Origin: Chloroflexia bacterium
Lineage (GTDB): Bacteria > Chloroflexota > Chloroflexia > Thermomicrobiales > JALYUS01
DNA: 11,992 bases
Direction: 5' to 3'
Assembly: GCA_025924435.1 (NCBI GenBank)
Contig: JAICIL010000115.1
Span: 1 to 11,992, forward strand
Below, one piece after another: positions 1 through 5,960 of this stretch. The notes under the pieces were generated by a model. The model was not told the origin of the DNA. It made no database searches and saw only the letters and a list, made by a program, of their open reading frames with translations. A program made the position numbers and the translations under genes. Numbering within the stretch: position 1 is the stretch's first letter; each line of letters begins with the position of its first letter.

Positions 1-648
1 CGGGCGGCCGTAGAGGCCGACGACCGCCGGGAAGGGCGGGCGGGAGCGCGGCATCGGGCGCTTCCCTTCGAGCGATTCGAGCAGCGCCGTCTCCTCGCCG
101 CAGATGTACGCGCCCGCCCCCCGGAAGACGGTAATCGTCAGATCAATCCCCTTGCCGAAGATATTTGTGCCGAGGAAGCCCGCCTTCTCGGCCTCCGCGA
201 TTGCCTGATCGAGGCGCGCGGCGGGCAAGCCGAACTCGCCCCGGCAATAGATGAAGGAGTGCGTCGCGCCGATCGCGTAGGAGGCGATCATCACGCCCTC
301 GACGACGATGTGCGGGTCCCACTCCATAATCGCGCGGTTGTTGAAGGTGCCCGGCTCGCTCTCGTCCGCGTTGCAGCAGACATATTTCGGGCCGGGGATA
401 TTCGGGACGAAGCCCCACTTCGTGCCGGTGGAGAAGCCCGCCCCGCCCCGCCCGCGCAGGCCGGAGCGTTTCACCCAGTCCGTCACCTCGGCGGGCGCCA
501 GTTCGGTGACGGCGCGCCGCCAGCCCGTGTAGCCGCCCCGGCTCAGGTAATCTTCCAGTTCCCACGCGCCCTCGCGCCCGACCGATGCCGTCAGGAACGG
601 CTCGAAGGGCGCTGCGGTCGTCGTTGTCTCTTCGATCACGGAGGCCAT
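1..648 (-). CDS. nuoF: NADH-quinone oxidoreductase subunit F (NuoF), C-terminal part outside window
   Basis: This is the NADH-oxidising flavoprotein subunit of complex I. It binds NADH and FMN in the cytoplasmic N-module and passes electrons to the FeS chain. I translated the minus strand from an ATG at 646-648 and obtained 216 residues of an expected 420-440; the rest lies off the left edge. Family hallmarks are the glycine-rich FMN/NADH loop RGRGGAGFSTGTKW (about residues 65-78), YVCCNADESEPGTFNNR (about 89-105) and GAGAYICGEETALLESLEGK (about 177-196). The Cys motif for cluster N3 would be in the missing part. The N-terminus carries a poorly conserved 20-residue Thr/Ala-rich lead. The start has only a weak upstream GGTAGG. 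Unlike the rest of the operon, nuoF is separated from nuoE by a 132-bp repeat element, so its translation is probably not coupled to nuoE. The family call is certain and the exact start is likely. Confidence 0.96.
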   Translation of the reverse strand, partial: MASVIEETTTTAAPFEPFLTASVGREGAWELEDYLSRGGYTGWRRAVTELAPAEVTDWVKRSGLRGRGGAGFSTGTKWGFVPNIPGPKYVCCNADESEPGTFNNRAIMEWDPHIVVEGVMIASYAIGATHSFIYCRGEFGLPAARLDQAIAEAEKAGFLGTNIFGKGIDLTITVFRGAGAYICGEETALLESLEGKRPMPRSRPPFPAVVGLYGRP

Positions 649-654
649 CGGTCT

Positions 655-785
655 ACCTACCCCCCGGCCCCCTCCCGGAACGGGAAGGGGTGACTCAATC
701 TCTATGCCGTGCCTTTCCCCTTTTGCCTCGCTCTCTCGGAGGCTCGCTCCCCTTCCCGACGCGGGAAGGGGGCCGGGGGGTTAGG
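655..785. repeat. Long form of C-rich palindromic repeat between nuoE and nuoF
   Basis: The whole nuoE-nuoF gap is a composite inverted repeat. The left end (655-691) reads CTACCCCCCGGCCCCCTCCCG plus its own small hairpin. The right end (749-785) is the near-exact inverse, running CCCCTTCCCG, CGGGAAGGGGG, CCGGGGGGTTAGG. About 57 bp of unrelated sequence lies between them. The right terminus supplies the TAA stop codon of nuoE (781-783). The ends match the short copies at 4066-4118 and 9720-9757. In RNA it would fold into a large GC-rich structure inside the nuo transcript. No T-tract follows, so it does not look like a classical terminator. Confidence 0.85.
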
Positions 786-1332
786 TCGTTCCCCGCAATT
801 CCTTCACCAGTTCCGTCACCTTCTCCTCGGTCATCCGCTCGTGGTACGTCGTGTTGACGCGGAGGGCGGGCGCCCCGCCGCAGGCGGCGAGGCATTCGAT
901 CGTGCGGAGCAGCGTGACGCTGCCATCCGGCGTCGTCTCGCCCGCCGCGATGCCGAGTTCTTCCTCCAACCGCGCGAGGATGCGCCTGCTCCCCCACAAT
1001 GCGCAGGAGAGGTTGTCGCAGACCTCGACGATTGCCGCCCCGACCGGCTGCGTGAAGAACATCGTGTAGAAGGTCGCGAGGCTGTGGACGTGGTGCGGCG
1101 AGACGCCGAGCAGCGCGGCCACCTCCGCCGACGCCTCCGCCGGCACGTAGCCGATCTCGTCCTGTGCCAGCCGCAGGGCATCGAGGATCGCCGATTGCAC
1201 CTTCGGATACTTCGTCTTCAGCGCGACGATCGCGTCCCGCGTCGCCCCGCTCAACACCGCGGGCGTCCCCGGCGGCCCGGCTTCTTCCGTGTGTTCGACG
1301 GCGCGGGTGGTCATCGGGGTCGGATCAATCAC
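781..1332 (-). CDS. nuoE: NADH-quinone oxidoreductase subunit E (NuoE, 24 kDa, [2Fe-2S])
   Basis: This is the thioredoxin-fold [2Fe-2S] subunit (cluster N1a) that partners NuoF in the NADH-oxidising module of complex I. It has 183 residues, normal for the family (about 160-185). The four cluster ligands are visible as C105-x4-C110 (in VCDNLSC) and C147-x3-C151 (in CLAACGGAP). The N-terminal helical part includes GYVPAEASAEVAALLGVSP and FYTMF, both typical. I chose the GTG at 1330-1332. It overlaps the nuoD TGA as GTGA and has a good Shine-Dalgarno (GGGAGAGG about 7 nt upstream). The in-frame ATG at 1312-1314 has no ribosome-binding site. The stop codon is contributed by the edge of the C-rich repeat at 655-785. 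Confidence 0.96.
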   Translation of the reverse strand: MIDPTPMTTRAVEHTEEAGPPGTPAVLSGATRDAIVALKTKYPKVQSAILDALRLAQDEIGYVPAEASAEVAALLGVSPHHVHSLATFYTMFFTQPVGAAIVEVCDNLSCALWGSRRILARLEEELGIAAGETTPDGSVTLLRTIECLAACGGAPALRVNTTYHERMTEEKVTELVKELRGTT

Positions 1333-2597
1333 CGGTCCACCTCTCCCATCACTGGATCGAAACTGCCGATGATCGCGACGAGATCGGCGACCAGCCCGCC
1401 CTCGGAGCAGGGGCCGAGCGCGTGGAGCGAGGCGAACGACGGCGCGCGGAAGTGGCAGCGGTACGGCCTGCCCGTGCCGTCCGACGCGAGGTAGACGCCG
1501 AACTCGCCGCGCGGCGACTCGATGCACTGGTAGACCTCGCCGACCGGCGGCTTGTATCCCTCCGTCACCAGTTTGAAGTGGTGGATGAGCGCCTCCATGC
1601 TCCGCTCGATCTCCTCGCGCGGCGGCAAGGCGATCTTGCGGTCACTGGTCAGGATCGGTCCTTCCGGGAGGCGGTCGAATGCCTGCCGAGCGATCTTGAC
1701 GCTCTCGCGCATCTCCGCGACGCGCACGAGGTAGCGGGCGTAGACATCGCCCTCCGTCCGCACCGGGACGTTGAACCGGTACTGGTCGTAATCCGCGTAC
1801 GGCTCATCGCGCCGCAAATCCCAGTCAATGCCGCTCGCCCGCGCGCTCGGACCCGTCACCCCGAGGGCGACGGCATCCGCCGCGCTCAGGACGCCGACGC
1901 CGACCGCCCGCTCGCGGAAAAGGCCGTTGGTGGTCAGGAGCGATTCGTACTCGTCAACGCGCGCGGGCATCTCCGTGAGGAATTGGTCGCACTTGCGCAG
2001 GAATTTCTTCGTCAGGTCGTTCGCCAACCCGCCGGGGCGGATGAAACTGGTCATCATCCGCGCGCCGGAGATCTCCTCGAAGAGGTCGAGCAGCACTTCC
2101 CGCTCGCGAAAGCAGTAGAACAAGGCACTGAGCGCGCCGAGGTCCACCGCCTGCGTGCCGAGCCAGACGAGGTGGCTGGCGAGGCGCCCCAATTCGTTGA
2201 GCAGGACGCGGACCACCCGCGCCCGTTCGGGAATCTCGACCTCCAGCAGCCGCTCGACGGCGAGCGCGTAGGCGAGGTTCATGTTGAGCGGCGAGAGGTA
2301 GTCAATTCGGTCGGTCAGCGTCACGCATTGCCAGTAGGTCTTCTCCTCGGCGGTCTTCTCGATGCCGGTGTGGAGATAGCCGATCTCCGGTCGGCACGTC
2401 ACGACCGTCTCGCCGTCCAGTTCGAGGACGAGCCGCAAGACGCCGTGCGTGCTCGGATGCTGCGGCCCCAGATTGACTTTCATCCGGCCGGGGGCAGTGG
2501 GCAGTGGAGAATTGGCAGTGAGCAGTTGATCCGCTCCGACTACCTCGGTGCCATGCTGCCCACCGCCCACCGCCCACTGCCCACTACCCCTACGCAT
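1329..2597 (-). CDS. nuoD: NADH-quinone oxidoreductase subunit D (NuoD, 49 kDa) with repeat-encoded N-terminal extension
   Basis: This is the 49-kDa subunit, related to [NiFe]-hydrogenase large subunits. With NuoB it forms the quinone-reduction site of complex I. Conserved blocks include VNLGPQHPSTHGVLRLV (residues 41-57), EIGYLHTGIEKTAE, RIDYLSPLNMNLAY, and the C-terminal ending PCSEGGLVADLVAIIGSFDPVMGEVDR. The start is ambiguous. The ATG at 2595-2597 (422 aa) overlaps the nuoC stop and has a strong GGAGG 7 nt upstream. The ATG at 2481-2483 (384 aa) begins exactly where family homology starts but has no Shine-Dalgarno. The 38 residues between them (GSGQWAVGGGQHG..., rich in Gly, Gln and Thr) are the in-frame reading of an inverted repeat. 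I favour the upstream start on its ribosome-binding site, with the insert having been added just after the native start codon. Confidence 0.95.
   Translation of the reverse strand: MRRGSGQWAVGGGQHGTEVVGADQLLTANSPLPTAPGRMKVNLGPQHPSTHGVLRLVLELDGETVVTCRPEIGYLHTGIEKTAEEKTYWQCVTLTDRIDYLSPLNMNLAYALAVERLLEVEIPERARVVRVLLNELGRLASHLVWLGTQAVDLGALSALFYCFREREVLLDLFEEISGARMMTSFIRPGGLANDLTKKFLRKCDQFLTEMPARVDEYESLLTTNGLFRERAVGVGVLSAADAVALGVTGPSARASGIDWDLRRDEPYADYDQYRFNVPVRTEGDVYARYLVRVAEMRESVKIARQAFDRLPEGPILTSDRKIALPPREEIERSMEALIHHFKLVTEGYKPPVGEVYQCIESPRGEFGVYLASDGTGRPYRCHFRAPSFASLHALGPCSEGGLVADLVAIIGSFDPVMGEVDR
2487..2592. repeat. GGGCAGTG-type inverted repeat inserted in the 5' end of nuoD
   Basis: On the plus strand, GGGGCAGTGGGCAGTGG (2491-2507) is matched 16/17 by the reverse complement of 2574-2590. 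Extra GGCAGTG and GCCCACC units lie inside, so the element is built from a short repeated heptamer-like unit and can form a hairpin of about 100 nt. It lies between the nuoC stop codon and the first conserved residue of NuoD and is open in the nuoD frame. I recall similar GGGCAGTGGGCAGTGG arrays as dispersed intergenic repeats in other bacteria; that is recollection and was not searched here. Confidence 0.75.
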
Positions 2598-3141
2598 CCG
2601 CTTTCCTCCGGTTGCCGGCGATCGCCGCGACGGTGTGCGAGAACTCGACCGGCTCGCCGCCGACGTTCATATCCTTGCGGAGCGGATGGCCGACCCATTC
2701 GTCCGCGAGCATGATGCGGCGCAGGTCGGGGTGGCCGGTGAAGGCGATGCCCATCAGGTCGTAAATCTCCCGCTCGAAGAAGTTCGCGCCCGGCCAGAGC
2801 GGCACGACCGACGGCACGACGGCGGCATCCTCCGGCACGAAGACGCGCAGCCGCAGCCGCACTGCGCCCGGCGGCATCGCCGCGAGGTGGTAGATGACGC
2901 CGAAGCGGGGCGTGCCGCGCGCGATCTGGCCGGGCATCGCCACCGGATAGCGGAGCGTGTCAATCGCGGTGATGTCGGAGAGGCGCGCGAACCCGTGCGC
3001 CTCCTTCAGCCACGCGGCGGTCGCGAAGAGCGCGTCGGGCGCGATGGTGGCGGAGGCCTCGCCCCGCTCCTCGTCCCAGGAAAGGAGCGCACCCCCGCGC
3101 GCCGCGAGGGCGTCGTGCAGCGCCGGGTCGGGCAGTGTCAT
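2590..3141 (-). CDS. nuoC: NADH-quinone oxidoreductase subunit C (NuoC, 30 kDa)
   Basis: This is the 30-kDa subunit of the complex I connecting (Q) module. It has no cofactor and packs on NuoD and NuoB. It has 183 residues, a normal length for an unfused NuoC. The signature of the family is present at about residues 122-156: [20 protein letters not shown], then [16 protein letters not shown]. The middle part ([23 protein letters not shown]) is the usual beta-sheet core. The start ATG (3139-3141) overlaps the nuoB TGA as ATGA, indicating translational coupling. Its stop overlaps the preferred nuoD start by 8 bp. NuoC and NuoD are separate genes here, unlike the fused NuoCD of Escherichia coli. 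Confidence 0.96.
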   Translation of the reverse strand: MTLPDPALHDALAARGGALLSWDEERGEASATIAPDALFATAAWLKEAHGFARLSDITAIDTLRYPVAMPGQIARGTPRFGVIYHLAAMPPGAVRLRLRVFVPEDAAVVPSVVPLWPGANFFEREIYDLMGIAFTGHPDLRRIMLADEWVGHPLRKDMNVGGEPVEFSHTVAAIAGNRRKADA

Positions 3142-3602
3142 GCCGCCCCCGCCTTGATGCGCGCCTGCAACTTGATGATCGAGTCCATCAGCGCCTCCGG
3201 GCGGGGCGGGCAGCCGGGGACGTACATATCCACCGGCACGATCTGGTCCACCCCCTGCACGACGGCGTAGTTGTTGAAGACGCCGCCGCAGGAGGCGCAG
3301 TCGCCCATCGCGATCACCCACTTCGGCTCCGGCATCTGGTCGTAGAGTTGCCGCAGCACGGGGGCCATCTTCGTCGAGACGCGCCCGGCGACGATCATCA
3401 GGTCCGCCTGACGGGGCGAGGCGCGGAAGACCTCCGCGCCGAAGCGCGAGACATCGTGCGTCGAGCCGGTGGTCGTGATCATCTCGATCGCGCAGCAGGC
3501 GAGGCCGAAGGTGAGGGGCCAGAGCGAGTTGGCGCGCCCCCAGTCGGCGAGGCGGGTGAGCATGATGCCCGGCGCGCCATCTTTGCTGTGTGCTACTCCC
3601 AT
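3138..3602 (-). CDS. nuoB: NADH-quinone oxidoreductase subunit B (NuoB, PSST, cluster N2)
   Basis: This subunit carries the terminal [4Fe-4S] cluster N2, which reduces quinone at the NuoB/NuoD interface. It has 154 residues. The cluster ligands are the tandem C36-C37 ([10 protein letters not shown]), C102 (MGDC) and C131 ([10 protein letters not shown]). An additional non-ligand C105 follows C102 (GDCASCGG). I chose the ATG at 3600-3602 because GGAGG lies 6 nt upstream and the start overlaps the nuoA stop by 10 bp. The ATG at 3561-3563 ([10 protein letters not shown]) has no clear ribosome-binding site and would remove 13 residues. The downstream overlap with nuoC suggests coupled translation. 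Confidence 0.96.
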   Translation of the reverse strand: MGVAHSKDGAPGIMLTRLADWGRANSLWPLTFGLACCAIEMITTTGSTHDVSRFGAEVFRASPRQADLMIVAGRVSTKMAPVLRQLYDQMPEPKWVIAMGDCASCGGVFNNYAVVQGVDQIVPVDMYVPGCPPRPEALMDSIIKLQARIKAGAA

Positions 3603-3949
3603 TCGAGGCCTCCGCGCTTGCGCGCATACCAGTACCCGAAGAACAAAATGCCCAGGAAGACGAACATCTCCCCGAGCGCGTAGGTGCCGAGATTGCGGTA
3701 CGTCACCGCCCACGGATAGACGAAGACCGCCTCCACGTCGAAGATGAGGAAGAGGAGCGCCACGCGGTAGTAGCGCACGGGCAATCGCTGCCGCCCCGGC
3801 GCGGACACCGGCGCCGCGACGCCGCTCTCGTAGGGCAGGCTCGTCCCGCGACGATTCCGCCCGAGCAGCGTCGAGACGGTGAGGACGGCAATAGCGAAGA
3901 GGAAGGCGATCCCCGCGAGGACGAGGAGGCCGAGATAACTTCCTGGCAC
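3593..3949 (-). CDS. nuoA: NADH-quinone oxidoreductase subunit A (NuoA)
   Basis: This is a small membrane-arm subunit of complex I that sits beside NuoH near the quinone channel. With the GTG start at 3947-3949 it has 118 residues, the usual family length. It has three predicted membrane helices (about 4-29, 60-81 and 91-109). The conserved loop motif YESG is at about residues 40-43 and FDVE at about 70-73. I prefer this GTG because GGGGGA lies about 5 nt upstream and the family N-terminus begins here. The open frame extends to a TTG at 4025-4027, but that would add 26 non-homologous residues and has no Shine-Dalgarno. It is the first gene of the minus-strand nuo operon, and a promoter candidate lies about 65-95 bp upstream. 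Confidence 0.93.
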   Translation of the reverse strand: MPGSYLGLLVLAGIAFLFAIAVLTVSTLLGRNRRGTSLPYESGVAAPVSAPGRQRLPVRYYRVALLFLIFDVEAVFVYPWAVTYRNLGTYALGEMFVFLGILFFGYWYARKRGGLEWE

Positions 3950-4013
3950 CGATTTCCCCCCGGCTGGCGTGGCGTCGCGCGCGGCCGCCACCGTCCGAAC
4001 AATGCTGCTTCGT

Positions 4014-4042
4014 ATGATACTCCACAACCGATTGTTTGAAAA
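4014..4042 (-). promoter_or_regulatory. Candidate promoter of the nuoA-F operon
   Basis: Reading the minus strand, TTTTCA (4037-4042) and TATCAT (4014-4019) are separated by 17 bp. They match the -35 and -10 consensus at 4 and 5 of 6 positions. The predicted transcript would start near 4007, leaving a leader of about 57 nt before the nuoA GTG. The -35 side lies inside a 21-bp sequence that recurs near the nuoL promoter candidate. This is a sequence match only. Confidence 0.4.
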
Positions 4043-4047
4043 TGCAC
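4027..4047. repeat. 21-bp repeated motif, copy 1 (upstream of nuoA)
   Basis: This 21-bp sequence begins ACCGATTG and ends AAAATGCAC. It is identical to 5750-5770. It overlaps the -35 side of the nuoA promoter candidate. Its core, ATTGTTTGAAAAT, is an imperfect palindrome. It could be a regulator site shared by the two nuo transcription units, or a fragment of a longer repeat. Flanking bases differ at once on both sides. Confidence 0.5.
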
Positions 4048-4065
4048 AAGCGGCGGTTTGCCACA

Positions 4066-4118
4066 GAACCTAACCCCCGGCCCCCTTCCCGCGAGGAAGG
4101 GGGCCGGGGGTTAGGTTC
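4066..4118. repeat. Perfect 24-bp inverted repeat, short form of the C-rich palindrome
   Basis: Arms 4066-4089 (GAACCTAACCCCCGGCCCCC then TTCC) and 4095-4118 are exact reverse complements around the 5-nt loop CGCGA. It is the best-preserved copy of the C-rich family and lies between the stop of the yceI-like gene and the nuoA promoter. It could block read-through from the yceI-like gene, but there is no T-run after the stem on either strand, so a canonical intrinsic terminator is not supported. Confidence 0.9.
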
Positions 4119-4128
4119 TCTCGGCGCG

Positions 4129-4950
4129 CTACGCGCTCTTCGTGGCGGCGATTGTCATTTGCACGTTGATCTTGTCCGCCACCGTCACGATGTTTGCCTT
4201 GTTGGACGGGGTCATGCCGAAATCTTCGAAGGTGAACGCGGTCGCCGCCGTGCCGGTGAGCGCGCCGCCGTTCATCGTCGCGGTCGCATCGAACGCGACC
4301 GGCTTCGTCACGCCGTGGATGGTCATGGTGCCGAGGAGTTTGAAGGAGGCTTGCTGCCCGTTCTGCAAGGGGCCATTCAGGCCGTCCGCGCCGGTGATGA
4401 CGAATTCCGCGAGCGGGTACGTATCCGATTGCAGCGTCGTCTGCCGGATGTAGTTGTCGCGCATCGTCTGATCGCTCTTCAGCGTGCGCAGGTCCACCAT
4501 GATCTTCGAGCCGTCCGCCGGCGTGCCGTCCGCGCCGAGCACGATCTGCCCCTGCATGGCGTTCGTGGTGAGCACCGCGTCGCTGTTCGAGGGCAGGAAG
4601 GCGAGTTTCTCATTGACCGTCACCTTCGCCTGCGACTGGTCCGCGACGATCGCGAAGGTGGTCGCGCCGGATGGGGCGGTCGCCGCGTTCGTCGTGGAGG
4701 ATGCCGGTGTCGCGGCGGTCGTGGCGGCGCTCGGCGCGGTCGTGGGATTCGCGGCGGCGACGGCGGTACCGGCGGGTGTTGGGGGATTGACATTCGCGAA
4801 GGGCGTGACGGGGATCGCCGTGGGGTGCGCCTGCCCCGGCAACTTCCCCTGCGCGGCGAGGGGAAAGAGCACGAATGCGCCGACGATGACAAGGGCGACG
4901 GCGGCGATGAGCGCGCCGACGATGCGCGTGATGAATGATTTCCGCTTCAT
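4129..4950 (-). CDS. Membrane-anchored YceI-family protein
   Basis: YceI domains are lipocalin-like barrels that bind long polyisoprenoids such as quinone side chains. Here the domain fills about residues 98-271 ([20 protein letters not shown], then [35 protein letters not shown] and FEDFGMTP). The D-L-x-T-L-x-S-D-x-x-x-R-D block and the TIHGVTKP strand are typical of the family. Ahead of it are a basic start (MKRK), one membrane helix or uncleaved signal (about 8-32) and an Ala/Thr/Pro-rich linker (about 40-97), so the barrel should be tethered outside the cytoplasmic membrane. The total of 273 aa exceeds a bare YceI (about 170-190) because of the anchor and linker. The start ATG has AAGGAG 6 nt upstream. 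Its position beside nuo genes suggests, without proving, a link to quinone metabolism. Confidence 0.88.
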   Translation of the reverse strand: MKRKSFITRIVGALIAAVALVIVGAFVLFPLAAQGKLPGQAHPTAIPVTPFANVNPPTPAGTAVAAANPTTAPSAATTAATPASSTTNAATAPSGATTFAIVADQSQAKVTVNEKLAFLPSNSDAVLTTNAMQGQIVLGADGTPADGSKIMVDLRTLKSDQTMRDNYIRQTTLQSDTYPLAEFVITGADGLNGPLQNGQQASFKLLGTMTIHGVTKPVAFDATATMNGGALTGTAATAFTFEDFGMTPSNKANIVTVADKINVQMTIAATKSA

Positions 4951-5071
4951 GCGAGTCTCCTTTGGATCTCTCTTGCTATCCCGGTATCGCGATGGCTGCC
5001 ACTCAGACAGGCGACAGCCGACAGGCCCGACGCGCGCACGCGGCCGGGCTATCCATTCGGCGAGCGGGATA

Positions 5072-5563
5072 TCAGATCAGGAAGACTTGCAGAAGCGCCC
5101 TGCGCCGGTTCGGCGGCCACCACCACTCGCGGCGACGCGCGGGCGCGCGATGCTGCCAGCGCATGGCGAGGAGCACGACGACGAGCGCGAAGAGCAGGAG
5201 GGGCGGGACGGGGAGGCGGGGGAGCGCCTGCTCGACCGCGACAGCGGCGCAGAGATCAATCGGCGGGCAACTTTCCCGCACGCTTCCCTGCGCGGGCATG
5301 GATTCTGTCGCGGCGATTGACGCGGGCATCGGCCCGTGGCGCGGGATGACCATGACGGCGGGGTACAGCACGAACAGGAGCGTGAGGATCGGCACCGCGA
5401 TGCGCCAGGTCGGCCAGCGAGGCTGACGGGACTGGCGATCTTCGATTGGCACACGGGTTGCCATCGCCTCTGTCCGATCTGCTCGAAAGGGCTGAATCGC
5501 TCTCATGGCGCACATCTCGTTTGATAGGGTATCGGGAAAGGATGACGGAATAGGAGCGGTCAT
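5072..5563 (-). CDS. Hypothetical two-helix membrane protein
   Basis: I do not recognise this protein. The minus-strand frame encodes an N-terminal polar stretch, a hydrophobic helix (IAVPILTLLFVLYPAVMVIP), a segment of about 45 residues with a possible Cys pair (CPPIDLC), then a second hydrophobic helix (VPPLLLFALVVVLLAM) and a strongly basic, Trp-rich tail (RRREWWWPPNRRR). This pattern fits a small inner-membrane protein with a basic cytoplasmic tail. The start is uncertain: the ATG at 5561-5563 has a GGAG only 3 nt upstream, and the ATGs at 5513-5515, 5504-5506 and 5462-5464 have no clear ribosome-binding site. It is on the same strand as the yceI-like gene, 121 bp upstream of it, and could be co-transcribed with it. 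The frame remains open upstream to 5770, but that part reads as non-coding. Confidence 0.5.
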   Translation of the reverse strand: MTAPIPSSFPDTLSNEMCAMRAIQPFRADRTEAMATRVPIEDRQSRQPRWPTWRIAVPILTLLFVLYPAVMVIPRHGPMPASIAATESMPAQGSVRESCPPIDLCAAVAVEQALPRLPVPPLLLFALVVVLLAMRWQHRAPARRREWWWPPNRRRALLQVFLI

Positions 5564-5749
5564 TGGCTCCGGATGTGTGGCAGGTGGGTGCGGCTTCCTG
5601 TTTATCCGTTCGACCGTCACCGCCGATCGCTCCGATCCGTCGTTGCCTACTATAGTGTGCCAACCTGAAGGTATGCTGAGGGAGAAGTAAAAAGGGTGTA
5701 AACGCGCCGCAAATTTCCTTCGCAGCGCGGCCATACGCAGCGAGCGGCG

Positions 5750-5770
5750 ACCGATTGTTTGAAAATGCAC
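5750..5770. repeat. 21-bp repeated motif, copy 2 (upstream of nuoL)
   Basis: Identical over 21 bp to 4027-4047. Here the TTTGAAA part coincides with the -35 box of a plus-strand promoter candidate pointing at nuoL. In copy 1 the promoter candidate lies on the opposite strand. An orientation-independent binding site near both -35 regions is one explanation. Confidence 0.5.
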
Positions 5771-5786
5771 GAACCTATGCTATGCT
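5759..5786 (+). promoter_or_regulatory. Candidate promoter of nuoL-nuoN
   Basis: TTGAAA (5759-5764) and TATGCT (5781-5786) are spaced by 16 bp. They match consensus boxes at 5/6 and 4/6. Transcription would begin near 5793, giving a leader of about 170 nt that contains the 5806-5913 hairpin before the nuoL GTG. A second TATGCT at 5776-5781 is wrongly spaced. This is a sequence match only. Confidence 0.4.
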
Positions 5787-5805
5787 CCGGCCCCGTGGAA
5801 ACCGA

Positions 5806-5913
5806 TTGAACCGCGAAGGCGCGAAGGGCACGAAGACGAGAGAAGAGAGCGATAAAAACAATCCCTCGCTTGCTCTGTGCCTCCTTCGCGCCCTTCGTGT
5901 CTTCGCGGTTCAA
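5806..5913. repeat. GCGAAGG-type inverted repeat in the nuoL leader
   Basis: The arms 5806-5838 and 5881-5913 pair at 28 of 33 positions. Both begin TTGAACCGCGAAG on their own strand. Each arm is made of iterated CGCGAAGG or CACGAAGR units of about nine bases. Four of the five mismatches are G/A transitions, which become G-U pairs in one RNA strand. The loop of about 40 nt holds AGAGAGCG and CGCTTGCTCT, which can extend the structure. I recall similar GCGAAGGGCACGAAG arrays as intergenic repeats in several phyla; this was not searched here. Confidence 0.8.
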
Positions 5914-5960
5914 GGCCCGTTCCCGTTTGGTGCGAGGCGATTGCGGGGTGTGAAGCGGTG

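Larger units (their letters stand above)
5564..5960. other. Gene-free interval upstream of nuoL
   Basis: I find no convincing gene here. Frames that cross it are translations of repeats. It contains the 8-bp palindrome ACTATAGT (5650-5657), which could provide a -10 element on either strand, the second 21-bp motif (5750-5770), a promoter candidate facing nuoL (5759-5786) and a large GCGAAGG-type inverted repeat (5806-5913). Confidence 0.6.

Noticed and set aside
1164..2714. 516-codon plus-strand frame across nuoD and nuoE
   Set aside because: It overlaps two well-supported complex I genes and translates as an Arg/Ala/Asp-rich sequence without motifs.
4066..4118. Intrinsic terminator after the yceI-like gene
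   Set aside because: The stem is perfect, but no T-run follows on either strand and the same hairpin occurs inside genes, so it is better called a repeat.
5564..5770. N-terminal extension of the hypothetical membrane protein beginning MHFQTIG
   Set aside because: The same heptapeptide appears in an antisense frame at 4027-4047 because both come from the 21-bp repeat. There is no ribosome-binding site and the composition is not protein-like.
5877..5960. Upstream ATG extending NuoL by 28 residues
   Set aside because: The added residues are the translation of the GCGAAGG repeat arm and are not hydrophobic. NuoL homology begins at the GTG near 5961.
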